Part shown: one piece after another, positions 36,600-46,460 of the stretch
Numbering within the stretch: position 1 is the first letter of the stretch
How the letters are laid out: each line of letters begins with the position of its first letter
NCBI RefSeq assembly: GCF_017255015.1
Contig: NZ_JAFKCS010000007.1
Location: 148,433-205,810 of the forward strand
Direction: 5' to 3'
Length of the DNA: 57,378 nt
Source of the DNA: Bowmanella yangjiangensis
GTDB lineage: Bacteria > Pseudomonadota > Gammaproteobacteria > Enterobacterales > Alteromonadaceae
Program-made: the position numbers and the translations under genes
Notes under the pieces: model-generated
The model's input: the letters and a program-made list of their open reading frames with translations, nothing else
Database searches by the model: none
What the model was told of the DNA's origin: nothing

Positions 36600-37268
36600 A
36601 TGCTCACTTTGCATCACTTAAATAACAGCCGTTCGCAGCGGATTCTTTGGTTGCTTGAAGAGCTGCAAGTTCCCTATGAAATTAAAACCTATCAACGTGA
36701 TACAAAGACCATGCTGGCACCTCCTGCACTGAAAGACGTGCATCCATTGGGCAAATCGCCGCTGATTACCGATGCCGGCCAGCTGTTGGCAGAGTCCGGG
36801 GCCATTATCCAGTATTTGTGCGAGCAGTATGGACCCCAATGGATACCGGAAAAAGGTACCCAGGACTATTTGCAGTATCACTATTGGTTGCATTTTGCCG
36901 AAGGCAGTTTAATGCCACCCATGTTGTTGAAATTGGTCATGGATAAAATTCGCAGCAATCCAATGCCATTTTTTATCCGTCCCGTGGCAAAAGGCATCGC
37001 CTCTAAAGTGATGCAGGCTTTTGTCAGCCCCAATATTCAGAACAATCTGAACTTCATTGAACATTCGTTGGTTGAACGCCAGTGGTTGGCAGGCTCCAGA
37101 CCAAGTGGCGCTGATGTACAGATGAGTTTTCCTCTTGAAGCTGCGTTGGCTAGGGGCTTAGTACCTGAATACCACACCAATATTCGCCGTTATGTAGAGC
37201 GCATTCACGCCCGGCCTGCCTATCAGAGGGCGCTAAAGGCGGGGGGAGACTATGCCTATGCGGGTTAG
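36600..37268 (+). CDS. glutathione S-transferase
   Basis: A 222-aa GST of the type with an N-terminal thioredoxin-like domain (residues 1-80, LHHLNNSRSQRILWLLEEL and PLGKSPLITD with the cis-proline position) and a helical C-terminal domain. SGAIIQYLCEQYG is a typical link. ATG 36600 follows AGGA (36588-36591). Substrate cannot be told. It lies 53 bp after zapE and may be co-transcribed. Confidence 0.9.
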   Translation: MLTLHHLNNSRSQRILWLLEELQVPYEIKTYQRDTKTMLAPPALKDVHPLGKSPLITDAGQLLAESGAIIQYLCEQYGPQWIPEKGTQDYLQYHYWLHFAEGSLMPPMLLKLVMDKIRSNPMPFFIRPVAKGIASKVMQAFVSPNIQNNLNFIEHSLVERQWLAGSRPSGADVQMSFPLEAALARGLVPEYHTNIRRYVERIHARPAYQRALKAGGDYAYAG

Positions 37269-37279
37269 GTCAGGCCTGC

Positions 37280-38719
37280 CTAATAGAGTCCTTTACTCAG
37301 CCTTCCCAGTGTAGCAACCGCATTTTCCACTTTGTCGGTCCAGGGCAAACCATAACTTAGCCGGATGCAGTGGCGGTATTTATCCGATGGCGCAAATAAT
37401 GTGCCCGGCATTGAGCTGACACCTGATGGCAATGCTTGTTGAAAGAGCTGATTGCCATCCAGCCTTTTGGGGAGCTCCAGCCACAACACCGCGCCACCGG
37501 CCGGGCTGCTGACTCTGGTACCAGCAACAAAGTGCTCGGCGATGCAGGCCAGCATGCGTTCCTTGTTGACGAAGAGCACCTGGCGAAGTTGACGAAGATA
37601 TCTGTCATATTCGCCGTTGCCAATAAATTCTGACAGACTCCACTGATTGAGTAATGAGGATGAACAGGACAGGGCTCGCTTGAGGCTGGCAGCTTGGCCT
37701 GCAAAACCTGGGGCGAGCAACCAGCCGACTCGGTGGCTGGGGGCGGCAGTTTTGGAGAATGAACTACAAGTCAGCACCAAACCCTTTTGGGCATAACGCT
37801 GGGCGGGTATTCCCCTAGATTCACCGAAATACAGGTCACCATAAACATCGTCCTCTATGAGGTACACCTGTTTTTCTTCCAACAGCGCCACCAGTTGTTG
37901 TTTGGTACTTTCATCAATCAGCGCGCCCATGGGATTGGTAATACTGGATGAAAAAACACAGGCCTTAATGGGATGGCGTTCAAGTGCCTGAACTACATCC
38001 TCGACACTGATACCCTCTTGTGAGCAAACCGGAATTTCGTAAGCCAGCATGCCCAGACTCTCGATAAGTTCGAGAATGCCGAAGTAGCAAGGGGACTCAA
38101 CCGCAATAATGTCACCAGGTTTGGCCACCAGTTTGAGTGCCAGGGTCAAGGCTTCCTGCGCACCGTTTGTGATGACAATCTGACTGGGGTCGACTGTCAT
38201 ATCCATGTCCAGATAACGCCGGGCCAGTTGCCGTCTTAGCGGTTCAAATCCAGCAAAGGGGCCATAACCTATGGCTTCTTCGCCCGCCATGGACATCACG
38301 CGTCGCATGATTCTTGCCAGTGCTTTGTTGGTTGGTAGGGCTGCCACTGGGTTGCAAATGCCCAGTGGCACAATGCCCGGCACATGAATGGCATTGTAGG
38401 CCTGCTCAATAAGTTGCTGCCTGCTGACCGGTAAGGCTTTGGCCGCTAATCTGGGTTTACGAGGCGTGGCATTGACCGTCAGGCTGGCGCGTAAGAAATA
38501 ACCCGACTTAGGTCGGGATTCCACCATACCGATACGTTCAAGCTCTTCGTAAGCCTGCTTGACGGTAGGTACACTGATATTCAATGTGCTGGCTAACTGA
38601 CGCAGTGAAGGAATGCGCTCACCGGCCCGCAAAGTGCCATTTGTCTGCATGTCACGAATAATGTCTGCCACCTGTCGATACAGGTAAGTGTGGTTTTCAC
38701 GATTGACTAATGGTTGCAT
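37280..38719 (-). CDS. MocR-type GntR/aminotransferase transcriptional regulator
   Basis: A 479-aa regulator with an N-terminal GntR winged helix (about 10-78, RAGERIPSLRQLASTLNISVPTVKQAYEEL) and an aminotransferase-like PLP domain (about 120-475) with the PLP lysine K323 in SSFSKTAAPSHR. SIT-NPMGALIDE and EDDVYGDLYF are typical. It is divergent from an EamA exporter; the common MocR arrangement suggests it controls that gene. The inverted repeat at 38745-38769 in the shared gap is its likely operator. The effector is unknown. Confidence 0.93.
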   Translation of the reverse strand: MQPLVNRENHTYLYRQVADIIRDMQTNGTLRAGERIPSLRQLASTLNISVPTVKQAYEELERIGMVESRPKSGYFLRASLTVNATPRKPRLAAKALPVSRQQLIEQAYNAIHVPGIVPLGICNPVAALPTNKALARIMRRVMSMAGEEAIGYGPFAGFEPLRRQLARRYLDMDMTVDPSQIVITNGAQEALTLALKLVAKPGDIIAVESPCYFGILELIESLGMLAYEIPVCSQEGISVEDVVQALERHPIKACVFSSSITNPMGALIDESTKQQLVALLEEKQVYLIEDDVYGDLYFGESRGIPAQRYAQKGLVLTCSSFSKTAAPSHRVGWLLAPGFAGQAASLKRALSCSSSLLNQWSLSEFIGNGEYDRYLRQLRQVLFVNKERMLACIAEHFVAGTRVSSPAGGAVLWLELPKRLDGNQLFQQALPSGVSSMPGTLFAPSDKYRHCIRLSYGLPWTDKVENAVATLGRLSKGLY

Positions 38720-38738
38720 AATCTGTGCAGGTCGCTTT

Positions 38739-38769
38739 TTTACAATCTGTATATGTTCAGTATACAGAT
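38739..38769 (+). promoter_or_regulatory. EamA promoter overlapped by a MocR-type operator
   Basis: TTTACA (38739-38744), a 16-bp spacer and TATACA (38761-38766) form a fair sigma-70 promoter for the exporter gene. A perfect inverted repeat, ATCTGTATA (38745-38753) and TATACAGAT (38761-38769) with a 7-nt spacer, covers the spacer and -10 region. A further half-site, ATCTGT, is at 38721-38726, 24 bp upstream of the first arm. Repression by the divergent MocR regulator is the natural reading. Confidence 0.65.
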
Positions 38770-38812
38770 AATCTTTATCATAGCTCTCCCTGCAAATAAA
38801 CCAGGACGTGCA

Positions 38813-39742
38813 ATGAAAAACCTATTCCTTTATGTAACCACTGTGTTGATCTGGGGATCAACCTGGTTGGCGATTGAGTTTCAACTGGGCGTAGTACCGC
38901 CAGAGGTTTCCTTGGTTTATCGTTTTGGTCTGGCTGCAATCCTGATGTGGGGGTACTGCTGGTATCGCAAACTGCCCATGCAATTTGGATTGGTTCAGCA
39001 TGGATTCTTTATGCTGTTGGCACTGTGTAACTTCGGCTTTAACTATTTGGTGCTGTATTGGGCGCAGGCTTATCTGACCTCAGCGCTCGCTTCAATCGCA
39101 TTTTCCACCATGCTGCTGATGAATATCCTGAATACGCGTTTGTTCTTCGGCCAGCCTATTGCCGGGCGTATTTATCTTGGAGCCCTAATTGGCATCGCTG
39201 GAATTGTGCTGCTGTTCTGGCCGGACTTACAGCAACTCGATCTGTCAAATAAGGTCTTGGTCGGGCTGTTGATGGCGCTGGCGGGCACATTGATTGCCTC
39301 GTTTGGCAACATGGTCAGCGTACGCAACTCCAGGCGCCAGGTTGGGGTGCTACAGGGCAATGCATGGGGCATGTTGTACGGCACTCTGGTATTAGCCGTT
39401 GTGTCGGTATTAACGGGGGCCAGTTTTAGTTTTGACTTCAGGGCGCCTTATATCATTAGCCTGTTGTATCTGGCCATATTCGGTACGGTTGTTGCCTTTG
39501 CTTGTTACTTTGTGCTCCTGAAGAACATTGGCCCGCAAAAGGCCAGTTATGTGATTGTCCTGTTTCCGTTGGTTGCGGTGGCGCTGAGCAGTTGGTTTGA
39601 AGATTTTCACTGGAATCAATTTACCTTATGGGGATTCTTACTGGTGTTATGCGGTAACGCCTTGGTACTAACTCCTTATGCAAAGATTCGCAGTTGGATG
39701 ACCTCAAGTCCTCTGTTTATGCAGCGTAAGGTTAGCCAATAG
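38813..39742 (+). CDS. EamA family (DMT) exporter
   Basis: A 309-aa inner-membrane transporter with about ten hydrophobic segments in two EamA repeats; WGSTWLAIEFQLG near the N-terminus and YFVLLKNIGPQKASYVIVLFPLVAV in the second repeat are typical. Probably exports an amino acid or other small metabolite. I start at ATG 38813, with AGGA at 38802-38805; the frame is open upstream through the operator region. Divergent from and probably regulated by the MocR protein. Confidence 0.9.
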   Translation: MKNLFLYVTTVLIWGSTWLAIEFQLGVVPPEVSLVYRFGLAAILMWGYCWYRKLPMQFGLVQHGFFMLLALCNFGFNYLVLYWAQAYLTSALASIAFSTMLLMNILNTRLFFGQPIAGRIYLGALIGIAGIVLLFWPDLQQLDLSNKVLVGLLMALAGTLIASFGNMVSVRNSRRQVGVLQGNAWGMLYGTLVLAVVSVLTGASFSFDFRAPYIISLLYLAIFGTVVAFACYFVLLKNIGPQKASYVIVLFPLVAVALSSWFEDFHWNQFTLWGFLLVLCGNALVLTPYAKIRSWMTSSPLFMQRKVSQ

Positions 39743-39810
39743 GTTATTGCTGAGCGGGTTTCTAGCTGCTATATCAAATACTGCTGGTTTGGTATTTTGG
39801 CAGAAGGACG

Positions 39811-40938
39811 ATGACAGTGATGTTAAGCAATAAGCGTGGCTTTGCTGATAATCAAGATGGTTTGTCAGCGCAACTCAAGCACCTTCACGAGGTGGCGGCG
39901 CTCAATTTTAGTTTTCTGAGCCGTATTGCCGTGGCGCTGTACGACAGTAGTACCGATATGGTGCGTACTTTTGTCTACAGCGGCAAGACGTGCGGTCTGA
40001 ATCACTATCAGGCAAAGCTCAGCGAATGCTATTCGTTGCAGGAACTGGCCCACTCTCATGGCACAAGGGTGGAACAAAACCTCAGTGTATTTGCTGACAG
40101 CAAACATCGTCATGCCTATGAAATATTCGAGGCAGGTTATCGCTCCAGTTACACGGTTCCCATGCTGTGGCAAGGTCAGTTACTCGGATTCGTGTTTTTT
40201 AACGCTGACCGTATTGATGCCTTCTCCCCCCGTTGTTTATCTGAATTGGATGTTATTGCGCAATTTTTGACCTTGCTGATAGCAACCCAGCAGTCCAATG
40301 CCAGAATGCTGCTGGCGACGCTGCGCTCTGCCCGGGATATGACCCATTCCCGGGATCCTGAAACGGCATATCATTTAGAACGTATGTCCCGTTACGCCAG
40401 GCTAATTGCTCTGCATACGGCAAATGAGTTTGGCGTAGATGATGATTTTGTTGAACATGTGTATTTATTCTCACCGTTACACGATTTGGGCAAAATCAGT
40501 ATCCCAGACAGCGTGTTGCTCAAACCGGGCAAGTTGACAGACGCTGAGTTCGAGGTGATGAAAGGGCATACACTGACCGGCGCTGAGATGGTCGATAAGT
40601 TGATGGGAAATTTCGGCTTGAGCCATCTTCATCACATATCAGTTTTGCGTAATATCGTGCGCCACCATCATGAAGCGCTGGATGGCAGCGGTTACCCTGA
40701 TGCTCTGCAAGGGCGGGATATTCCGCTGGAAGCAAGAATCGTGGCGGTGGCCGATGTATTTGATGCCCTGACCAGTAAGCGCCCCTACAAGGAGGCGTGG
40801 GACAATGACAGGGCATTTTTAACCTTGCGTGAGATGGCGGGAAGTAAGCTCGATCCCTTCTGTGTTGAAGCCTTAATCGACCAGCGAGCTGAAGTAGAAG
40901 AAATTCAGCGGGTTTTCAGGGAAAACCCGTTCGGTTAA
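39811..40938 (+). CDS. GAF and HD-GYP domain protein (c-di-GMP phosphodiesterase-like)
   Basis: A 375-aa cytoplasmic protein with an N-terminal GAF-like sensor (about 25-165) and a C-terminal HD-GYP domain (about 175-370) that hydrolyses c-di-GMP in active members. Motifs: HDLGKISIPDSVLLKPGKL, then HHHEALDGSGYPDAL with the GYP, and VAVADVFDALTSKRPYKEAW. The first metal-ligand helix is present (SRDPETAYHLERMSRYA). No membrane segment. AAGGA is at 39804-39808, so ATG 39811 may be too near; the start could be GTG 39817 or ATG 39820. Its stop overlaps that of lnt by 4 bp on the opposite strand. Confidence 0.9.
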   Translation: MTVMLSNKRGFADNQDGLSAQLKHLHEVAALNFSFLSRIAVALYDSSTDMVRTFVYSGKTCGLNHYQAKLSECYSLQELAHSHGTRVEQNLSVFADSKHRHAYEIFEAGYRSSYTVPMLWQGQLLGFVFFNADRIDAFSPRCLSELDVIAQFLTLLIATQQSNARMLLATLRSARDMTHSRDPETAYHLERMSRYARLIALHTANEFGVDDDFVEHVYLFSPLHDLGKISIPDSVLLKPGKLTDAEFEVMKGHTLTGAEMVDKLMGNFGLSHLHHISVLRNIVRHHHEALDGSGYPDALQGRDIPLEARIVAVADVFDALTSKRPYKEAWDNDRAFLTLREMAGSKLDPFCVEALIDQRAEVEEIQRVFRENPFG

Positions 40939-42494
40939 TTAACCTGTGTGGCGCTTGATTGCTGGGTGGTGTTTCGTTTGGGTAACCAAACTGCCAGCCC
41001 TAAACCCATCGCCGCTAATAACCAAGCCCACAGATCCCCAAACTTGGCGTAAGGGGTCTGGCCCTGATAACGGGGAACGCGGCTGACCAGCACGCCCTGC
41101 TCAAATTGCGGAAGCTGGTCGAGCACCCGACCATCAGCGTCGATGACTGCCGTAATGCCATTATTGGTGGCCCGTAGTACCGGGATACCGAATTCTTTGG
41201 CCCGTACCTGGGCTATTTCCAGATGTTGATGGGGGCCGTGAGAGTGACCAAACCAGGCATCATTACTGACCGTGAGAATATAGTCAGTATGATCATGCAG
41301 GTTGGCACGGATTTGATTAGGAAAAGCTATCTCAAAGCAGATGGCCGGGGCCAAGTGAAGCCCATTTGCTTGCAGATTACGTTGTTGAAAATCACCGCGG
41401 CTGAACGATGACATCGGCAAATCAAACAATGGCGCTATGCCACGCAACCAATCCTCAAAAGGAATAAATTCGCCAATTGGCAGCAAGTGATGCTTGGCGT
41501 AGCGGTTAGCATGTGGATAGCGATAATGGCCTTGTGCTTCGCCATTTTGACTACCCAAAACAATCAGATTATTGAAGGCGTCACGGGTCTCAAAATTGTA
41601 GTTAACAATGCCGGTTACTACTGCCGTCTGGTGACTGGCGGCGGTTTCATCCAGTTCCTGCAAATAACGCAGCGCCAGAGGCTCCAGCTTGGGAATGGCC
41701 GCTTCCGGCCAGATGATCAGGTCTGCATCCCAGTGGGAGTCGGTCAGTTGCCGATACAGGTTCATGGTGGGTAAATCCTGCTCGGGCACCCAACGCAGAG
41801 ATTGTTGGATATTGCCTTGCACCATGACCAGTTTGACAGATTGTCCCTTATCCTCAGTCCACTGCTGTTTACCTAAAAGGTAACCGCTGATAAGAAGGAC
41901 CGCGGTAATCATAAAGGCGGATTTAAAATGACGCTTAGGGACTAGCAAGCCGAGGCTACAGGCTAAGGTCACAAGGAGCACACTGACACCGGTTTCACCT
42001 AAAATTGGTAAATAGCCGCCAAGCGGCCCGTGCAGTTGACTGTAACCCAGCGACAGCCAGGGAAAGCCGGTTAGCATCCAGCTTCTGAGCCATTCACAGA
42101 AAAGCCAGATAAAACCGATACCTAATGGCCAATACGAAGGGGTAATAAAGCGTACCAGCAGCCATGAGGCGAGAGCGGGGTACAGAGCCAGATACGCACT
42201 AAGCAGTAGCATCAGACCTATGGATCCCACCAGAGGCAAGCCACCGAAATCCGCGATACTCACATGTACCCAGCTAATACCGGCACCAAACCAGCCCAGT
42301 CCAAAGCTCCAGCCGCTCAGAAAGGCATGTGACCTTCCTTTATTGTTAAGCAGCCAAAAGAAGCCGGCTAACAACAGCGGAGCGATAAACCAGACGCTAA
42401 ATGGTGCGTATGAGAAGGTTAAACCTGCCCCCAGCAGAAAGCTGAGCAGGCAGGTTGGCAGCAGGCGTTTAGCCGCCTTGATCTTCGGCGTCAT
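40935..42494 (-). CDS. lnt: apolipoprotein N-acyltransferase
   Basis: Lnt adds the third acyl chain to lipoproteins at the outer face of the inner membrane. The 519-aa protein has six to eight hydrophobic helices before a nitrilase-like domain with the catalytic triad E264 (IIWPEAAIPKLE), K334 (RYAKHHLLPIGE) and C386 (LAPAICFEIAFP), as in E. coli (E267/K335/C387). The N-terminus overlaps the ybeX stop by 26 bp, showing translational coupling. Last gene of the miaB-phoH-ybeY-ybeX-lnt cluster. Confidence 0.96.
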   Translation of the reverse strand: MTPKIKAAKRLLPTCLLSFLLGAGLTFSYAPFSVWFIAPLLLAGFFWLLNNKGRSHAFLSGWSFGLGWFGAGISWVHVSIADFGGLPLVGSIGLMLLLSAYLALYPALASWLLVRFITPSYWPLGIGFIWLFCEWLRSWMLTGFPWLSLGYSQLHGPLGGYLPILGETGVSVLLVTLACSLGLLVPKRHFKSAFMITAVLLISGYLLGKQQWTEDKGQSVKLVMVQGNIQQSLRWVPEQDLPTMNLYRQLTDSHWDADLIIWPEAAIPKLEPLALRYLQELDETAASHQTAVVTGIVNYNFETRDAFNNLIVLGSQNGEAQGHYRYPHANRYAKHHLLPIGEFIPFEDWLRGIAPLFDLPMSSFSRGDFQQRNLQANGLHLAPAICFEIAFPNQIRANLHDHTDYILTVSNDAWFGHSHGPHQHLEIAQVRAKEFGIPVLRATNNGITAVIDADGRVLDQLPQFEQGVLVSRVPRYQGQTPYAKFGDLWAWLLAAMGLGLAVWLPKRNTTQQSSATQVN

Positions 42495-43347
42495 CCTTTT
42501 TCGGCAGACTCACTTTTAATTGGATCAAACGGCGTTTGTCCGCATTGGTGACGCGAAACTCAATACCATCGATAACCACGAATTCATCACGCATAGGCAT
42601 GTGCCCAAATGCGCGCAGCACGATACCGCCAATGGTATCGGCTTCTTCTTCGTCAAAACCGGTATTGAAGTAATCGTTAAAGTCCTCCACAGAGGTCAGG
42701 GCTTTAACGGAAAATGTGCATTTATTCAGAGGACGGATATCATCCGTTTCATTCTCTTCAACATCATGCTCATCTTCAATTTCACCGACGATCAGTTCAA
42801 GAATATCTTCTATCGTCGCCAGACCCGACACACCGCCGTATTCATCCACCACAATCGCCATATGATAGCGTTCCTGGCGGAATTCACGCAGTAGTACATC
42901 AACGCGCTTACTTTCCGGAACGATAATAGCCGGGCGTAGGATATCTTTAAGTTTGAAATCTTTTTCGGGGTTGAAGCCGTATTCCAGCAGATCTTTAGCC
43001 AGCAGAATTCCCTCGATATGATCTTTGTCTTCGTTGATCACAGGGAAACGTGAATGGGCTGACTCTAATACTACCGGCAGGAACTCTGCGACAGTTTGGT
43101 CAATGCCGATGGTTACGATTTGCGCTCTGGGGATCATGATATCCCTGACACGCATTTCACTGATTTCCAGCACCCCTTCGATCATGTCGCGGGTGGCGTT
43201 GTCTATGACATCACGTTGCTGGGCTTCGTTGATTACTTCAACCAACTGTTCTCTGTTTTGCGGTTCTCCCGACAGGCTCTGGACTATCTTTTCCAGCCAG
43301 CCTTTATTGGAAGAACCGTTGCTAGAGTGGGGACTGTCGTCGCTCAT
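42469..43347 (-). CDS. ybeX: CorC/HlyC family protein YbeX
   Basis: A 292-aa protein with two CBS domains (about 70-195, including VRDIMIPRAQ and EDKDHIEGILLAKDLL) and a CorC_HlyC C-terminal domain (about 200-290). It lacks an N-terminal DUF21 membrane domain, as does E. coli YbeX, which affects ribosome metabolism and Mg2+/Co2+ efflux. I start at ATG 43347 to give MSDDSPHSS, the family-like N-terminus; the frame is open to 43356. Confidence 0.94.
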   Translation of the reverse strand: MSDDSPHSSNGSSNKGWLEKIVQSLSGEPQNREQLVEVINEAQQRDVIDNATRDMIEGVLEISEMRVRDIMIPRAQIVTIGIDQTVAEFLPVVLESAHSRFPVINEDKDHIEGILLAKDLLEYGFNPEKDFKLKDILRPAIIVPESKRVDVLLREFRQERYHMAIVVDEYGGVSGLATIEDILELIVGEIEDEHDVEENETDDIRPLNKCTFSVKALTSVEDFNDYFNTGFDEEEADTIGGIVLRAFGHMPMRDEFVVIDGIEFRVTNADKRRLIQLKVSLPKKDDAEDQGG

Positions 43348-43379
43348 AGGCTCCAATCTTGTATCTCAATGAGGGGGTA

Positions 43380-43841
43380 TCATTCCCGATCCAGGTAAGG
43401 ATCGTCAATGGCTAATTTTGCCAGGATGCGGATTTCCAGGTTTTCCATCTCCTCGGCATCAATGTCGTCTATATGGTCAAAGCCCAGTAAATGCAAGGTG
43501 CCGTGCACGCACATATGTGCCCAGTGATGTAATAGCGGCTTATGTTGTTCCGCCGCTTCCCGTGCAACGACCTGGGCGCAAATCACTAAATCACCCAGTA
43601 AACTTAGTTCAATACCAGGCGGTGCTTCAAAGGGAAATGACAGTACGTTGGTCGCATAGTCTTTGCCACGGTACTGATGATTCAATTCGCGGCTTTCGTC
43701 TTCATCAACTATGCGCACGGTTATTTCGCCCTCTGCCAGTTGCACTTCCTGCAACACGGCATCAAGCCAACTTTGAATATCTTGCTCTGTGGGTAGCTGA
43801 GGCGCGCTGCTGGCTATCTGCAGGTCCAAAATGGCACTCAT
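43380..43841 (-). CDS. ybeY: endoribonuclease YbeY
   Basis: YbeY is a zinc-dependent single-strand RNase that matures 16S rRNA and does ribosome quality control. The 153-aa protein has the zinc-ligand signature H113-G-T-L-H117 and H123 within [27 protein letters not shown] is also diagnostic. Its start overlaps the phoH stop by 4 bp, so translation is coupled. Confidence 0.96.
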   Translation of the reverse strand: MSAILDLQIASSAPQLPTEQDIQSWLDAVLQEVQLAEGEITVRIVDEDESRELNHQYRGKDYATNVLSFPFEAPPGIELSLLGDLVICAQVVAREAAEQHKPLLHHWAHMCVHGTLHLLGFDHIDDIDAEEMENLEIRILAKLAIDDPYLDRE

Positions 43842-44890
43842 GGATTGTTTTCATCCTGCTTATTGCGCTCGGCGCGGCGGAGCTCTTCTTCGGCAAGTTT
43901 ACGTTCTTCCTGTTCACGCTCATGTTCTTCATAGGCCAACACAATGCGGCTAACCACAGGGTGACGCACCACATCGGTGGCATCAAAGAAGTTAAACGAA
44001 ATATCGTTGACGTCCTTGAGCACTTCAATGGCATGGCGCAGACCACTGCGAGCGCCGCGGGGCAGGTCTACCTGGGTGATATCACCCGTAATGACGGCCT
44101 TGGAATTAAAACCGATACGGGTCAGGAACATTTTCATCTGCTCAACCGTAGTATTCTGGCTTTCATCCAGAATGATAAAGGAATCATTCAGGGTACGGCC
44201 GCGCATATAGGCAAGTGGAGCGACTTCAATAACATTGCGCTCCAGCAGCTTTTCAACCTTCTCAAAGCCAAGCATTTCGAACAGCGCGTCGTAGAGCGGG
44301 CGCAAATAAGGGTCGACTTTCTGTGACAGGTCGCCGGGTAAAAACCCCAGCTTCTCACCGGCTTCCACAGCCGGACGAGTCAACAGAATACGGCGGATTT
44401 CCTGACGCTCCAGGGCATCCACTGCGCTGGCAACTGCCAGATAGGTTTTACCTGTACCGGCCGGACCAATGCCGAAGCTGATGTCGTGATTAACAATGTT
44501 CTGCACATATTGCGACTGGTGCGGATTACGCGGCTTAATCACGCCTCGTTTGGTTTTAATATGCACTTCTTTGCCGTATTTGCCTGCTTCGGCCTGCTCA
44601 ATGCATTTGGCTTCCTGAATGGCCAGGTGCACCTTCTCTGCATCCAGTTCCGGAATAGTCCCTTTAACTGGCTGCGTTTCGATATACAACAGTTTCAGTA
44701 GCTCCGAGGTGGCCATGGTTTGTTGGGCCTTACCCATTACCTTGAACAGGTTGTCACGGTAACTGATTTCCACCCCAAGGCGGCGCTCAATCTGTTTGAT
44801 ATTGTCATCAAAGGGACCACAAAGGCTAGAAAGCCGTTTGTGGTCATTAGGTTCCAGTACAAGTTCGTTACTGACCAGTTGATTGGGCAA
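43838..44890 (-). CDS. ybeZ: PhoH-like ATPase (YbeZ)
   Basis: A 350-aa P-loop protein of the PhoH family, the partner of YbeY in RNA and ribosome metabolism. Walker A is GPAGTGKT (142-149), and Walker B is within [11 protein letters not shown]. The C-terminus is a charged helix ([20 protein letters not shown]). It is followed by ybeY with an overlapping start and lies 14 bp after miaB, as in E. coli. Confidence 0.95.
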   Translation of the reverse strand: MPNQLVSNELVLEPNDHKRLSSLCGPFDDNIKQIERRLGVEISYRDNLFKVMGKAQQTMATSELLKLLYIETQPVKGTIPELDAEKVHLAIQEAKCIEQAEAGKYGKEVHIKTKRGVIKPRNPHQSQYVQNIVNHDISFGIGPAGTGKTYLAVASAVDALERQEIRRILLTRPAVEAGEKLGFLPGDLSQKVDPYLRPLYDALFEMLGFEKVEKLLERNVIEVAPLAYMRGRTLNDSFIILDESQNTTVEQMKMFLTRIGFNSKAVITGDITQVDLPRGARSGLRHAIEVLKDVNDISFNFFDATDVVRHPVVSRIVLAYEEHEREQEERKLAEEELRRAERNKQDENNP

Positions 44891-44904
44891 AGATCCTCTC
44901 CTGC

Positions 44905-46344
44905 TTATTGCATACTGATAGGAATGTACTGACCAACACCCAGGGTGTCTGGTTGGTTGGCCTGCTTCTGAATAATACTTTGGGGATTGACACTGACACG
45001 CAGCCCCATATCAGCTTCCCGTCTTATTACTTCACCGCGCAGTGAGTTGGCAAACACATCGACGATCTTCACATCGACAAATTCACCAATCATGTCATCG
45101 CTGCCGACAAAGTTAACCACCCGGTTATTTTCGGTACGACCGCACAACTCGCCGGCATCTTTTCTGGATGGACCTTCCACCAGTATGCGCTGTTCGGTAC
45201 CTACCATCTTACGGGCAATATCCATGGCCTGCTGGTTGATACGCTGTTGAAGCAGGTATAAGCGCTGTTTCTTGGTTTCTTCGCTGACATCATCCGGCAA
45301 ATCTGCGGCCGGTGTGCCTGGACGAGCGCTGTATATAAAGCTGAAGCTCAGGTCATAGCCAATGGTCTGGATAAGATCCATGGTGGCCTGGAAGTCCTCG
45401 TCGCTTTCACCTGGAAAACCAATGATGAAATCTGACGACATACTCAGGTCTGGGCGAATTTTCTTCAGGCGACGAATTTTGGATTTGTATTCGATGGCAG
45501 TATGACCACGTTTCATCATGGTCAGAATACGATCAGAACCACTTTGTACCGGCAGATGTAAATGATCCACCAGTTCAGGAATGTTGGCATAGGCTTCGAT
45601 AATGTCGTCGGTAAATTCTACCGGATGCGAGGTGGTGTAGCGGATACGGTCAATGCCATCAATGGCCGCGACTAAATGAAGCAGTTCGGCGAAGGTGCAG
45701 ATGCTGCCGTCATGATTGACACCACGAAAGGCGTTGACGTTCTGGCCTAACAGGTTTACTTCACGTACCCCTTGTTCAGCAAGCTGGGCGATTTCATAGA
45801 TAACATCGTCCGCTGGGCGGCTGACTTCTTCACCACGGGTATAAGGTACCACACAGAAGCTGCAATATTTGGAGCAGCCTTCCATGATAGACACAAAGGC
45901 ACTGGGGCCTTCTGCGCGTGGCTCGGGTAGACGGTCAAACTTCTCGATTTCCGGGAAACTGATATCCACCACCGGCGATTGTGTGCCTTTGACCTGATTA
46001 ATCATTTCAGGCAGACGGTGCAGGGTTTGTGGGCCGAACACGATATCCACATAAGGTGCCCGATCACGGATATGCTCACCTTCCTGCGATGCCACACAGC
46101 CACCCACACCAATAATCAGGTCGGGATTTTTCTTTTTCAGGGTTTTCCAACGGCCCAATTGGTGAAAGACCTTTTCCTGGGCCTTTTCGCGAATCGAGCA
46201 GGTGTTGAGCAGGATAACATCGGCCTCTTCGGGATTTTCAGTGGCCTGATATCCATGTGTTGAATCCAGCAGGTCAGCCATTTTCTCCGAGTCGTACTCG
46301 TTCATCTGGCAACCCCAGGTTTTGATGAATAATTTCTTGCTCAT
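44905..46344 (-). CDS. miaB: tRNA-2-methylthio-N6-dimethylallyladenosine synthase MiaB
   Basis: MiaB thiomethylates i6A37 in tRNAs. The 479-aa radical-SAM enzyme has the N-terminal cluster cysteines C12, C49 and C83, the radical-SAM motif C157-x3-C161-x2-C164 (CSKYCSFC), and a C-terminal TRAM domain (about 380-445). All cluster residues are intact. First gene of the group read into phoH. The start [21 protein letters not shown] is the standard family N-terminus, where C12 lies. Confidence 0.96.
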   Translation of the reverse strand: MSKKLFIKTWGCQMNEYDSEKMADLLDSTHGYQATENPEEADVILLNTCSIREKAQEKVFHQLGRWKTLKKKNPDLIIGVGGCVASQEGEHIRDRAPYVDIVFGPQTLHRLPEMINQVKGTQSPVVDISFPEIEKFDRLPEPRAEGPSAFVSIMEGCSKYCSFCVVPYTRGEEVSRPADDVIYEIAQLAEQGVREVNLLGQNVNAFRGVNHDGSICTFAELLHLVAAIDGIDRIRYTTSHPVEFTDDIIEAYANIPELVDHLHLPVQSGSDRILTMMKRGHTAIEYKSKIRRLKKIRPDLSMSSDFIIGFPGESDEDFQATMDLIQTIGYDLSFSFIYSARPGTPAADLPDDVSEETKKQRLYLLQQRINQQAMDIARKMVGTEQRILVEGPSRKDAGELCGRTENNRVVNFVGSDDMIGEFVDVKIVDVFANSLRGEVIRREADMGLRVSVNPQSIIQKQANQPDTLGVGQYIPISMQ

Positions 46345-46371
46345 ACTGCTTTAAGTAAAACCCTAATAAGT

Positions 46372-46394
46372 AAAAAAGAAAGGCCAGGTGCCTT
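46372..46394 (-). terminator. terminator after the second EamA gene
   Basis: Read on the minus strand, AAGGC, a 5-nt loop, GCCTT and then TCTTTTTTA form an intrinsic terminator about 65 bp after the EamA stop and 28 bp before the miaB start. Confidence 0.65.
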
Positions 46395-46460
46395 CCTTTA
46401 AAAATTTGGTACGTGATTAACCGCGTATTTTACCGCCACTGGCGCCAGGTTGCCAGCTAA

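Noticed and set aside
43418-44326. 302-codon plus-strand frame over ybeY and phoH
   Set aside because: It is antisense to two clearly real genes and has no recognisable domain.
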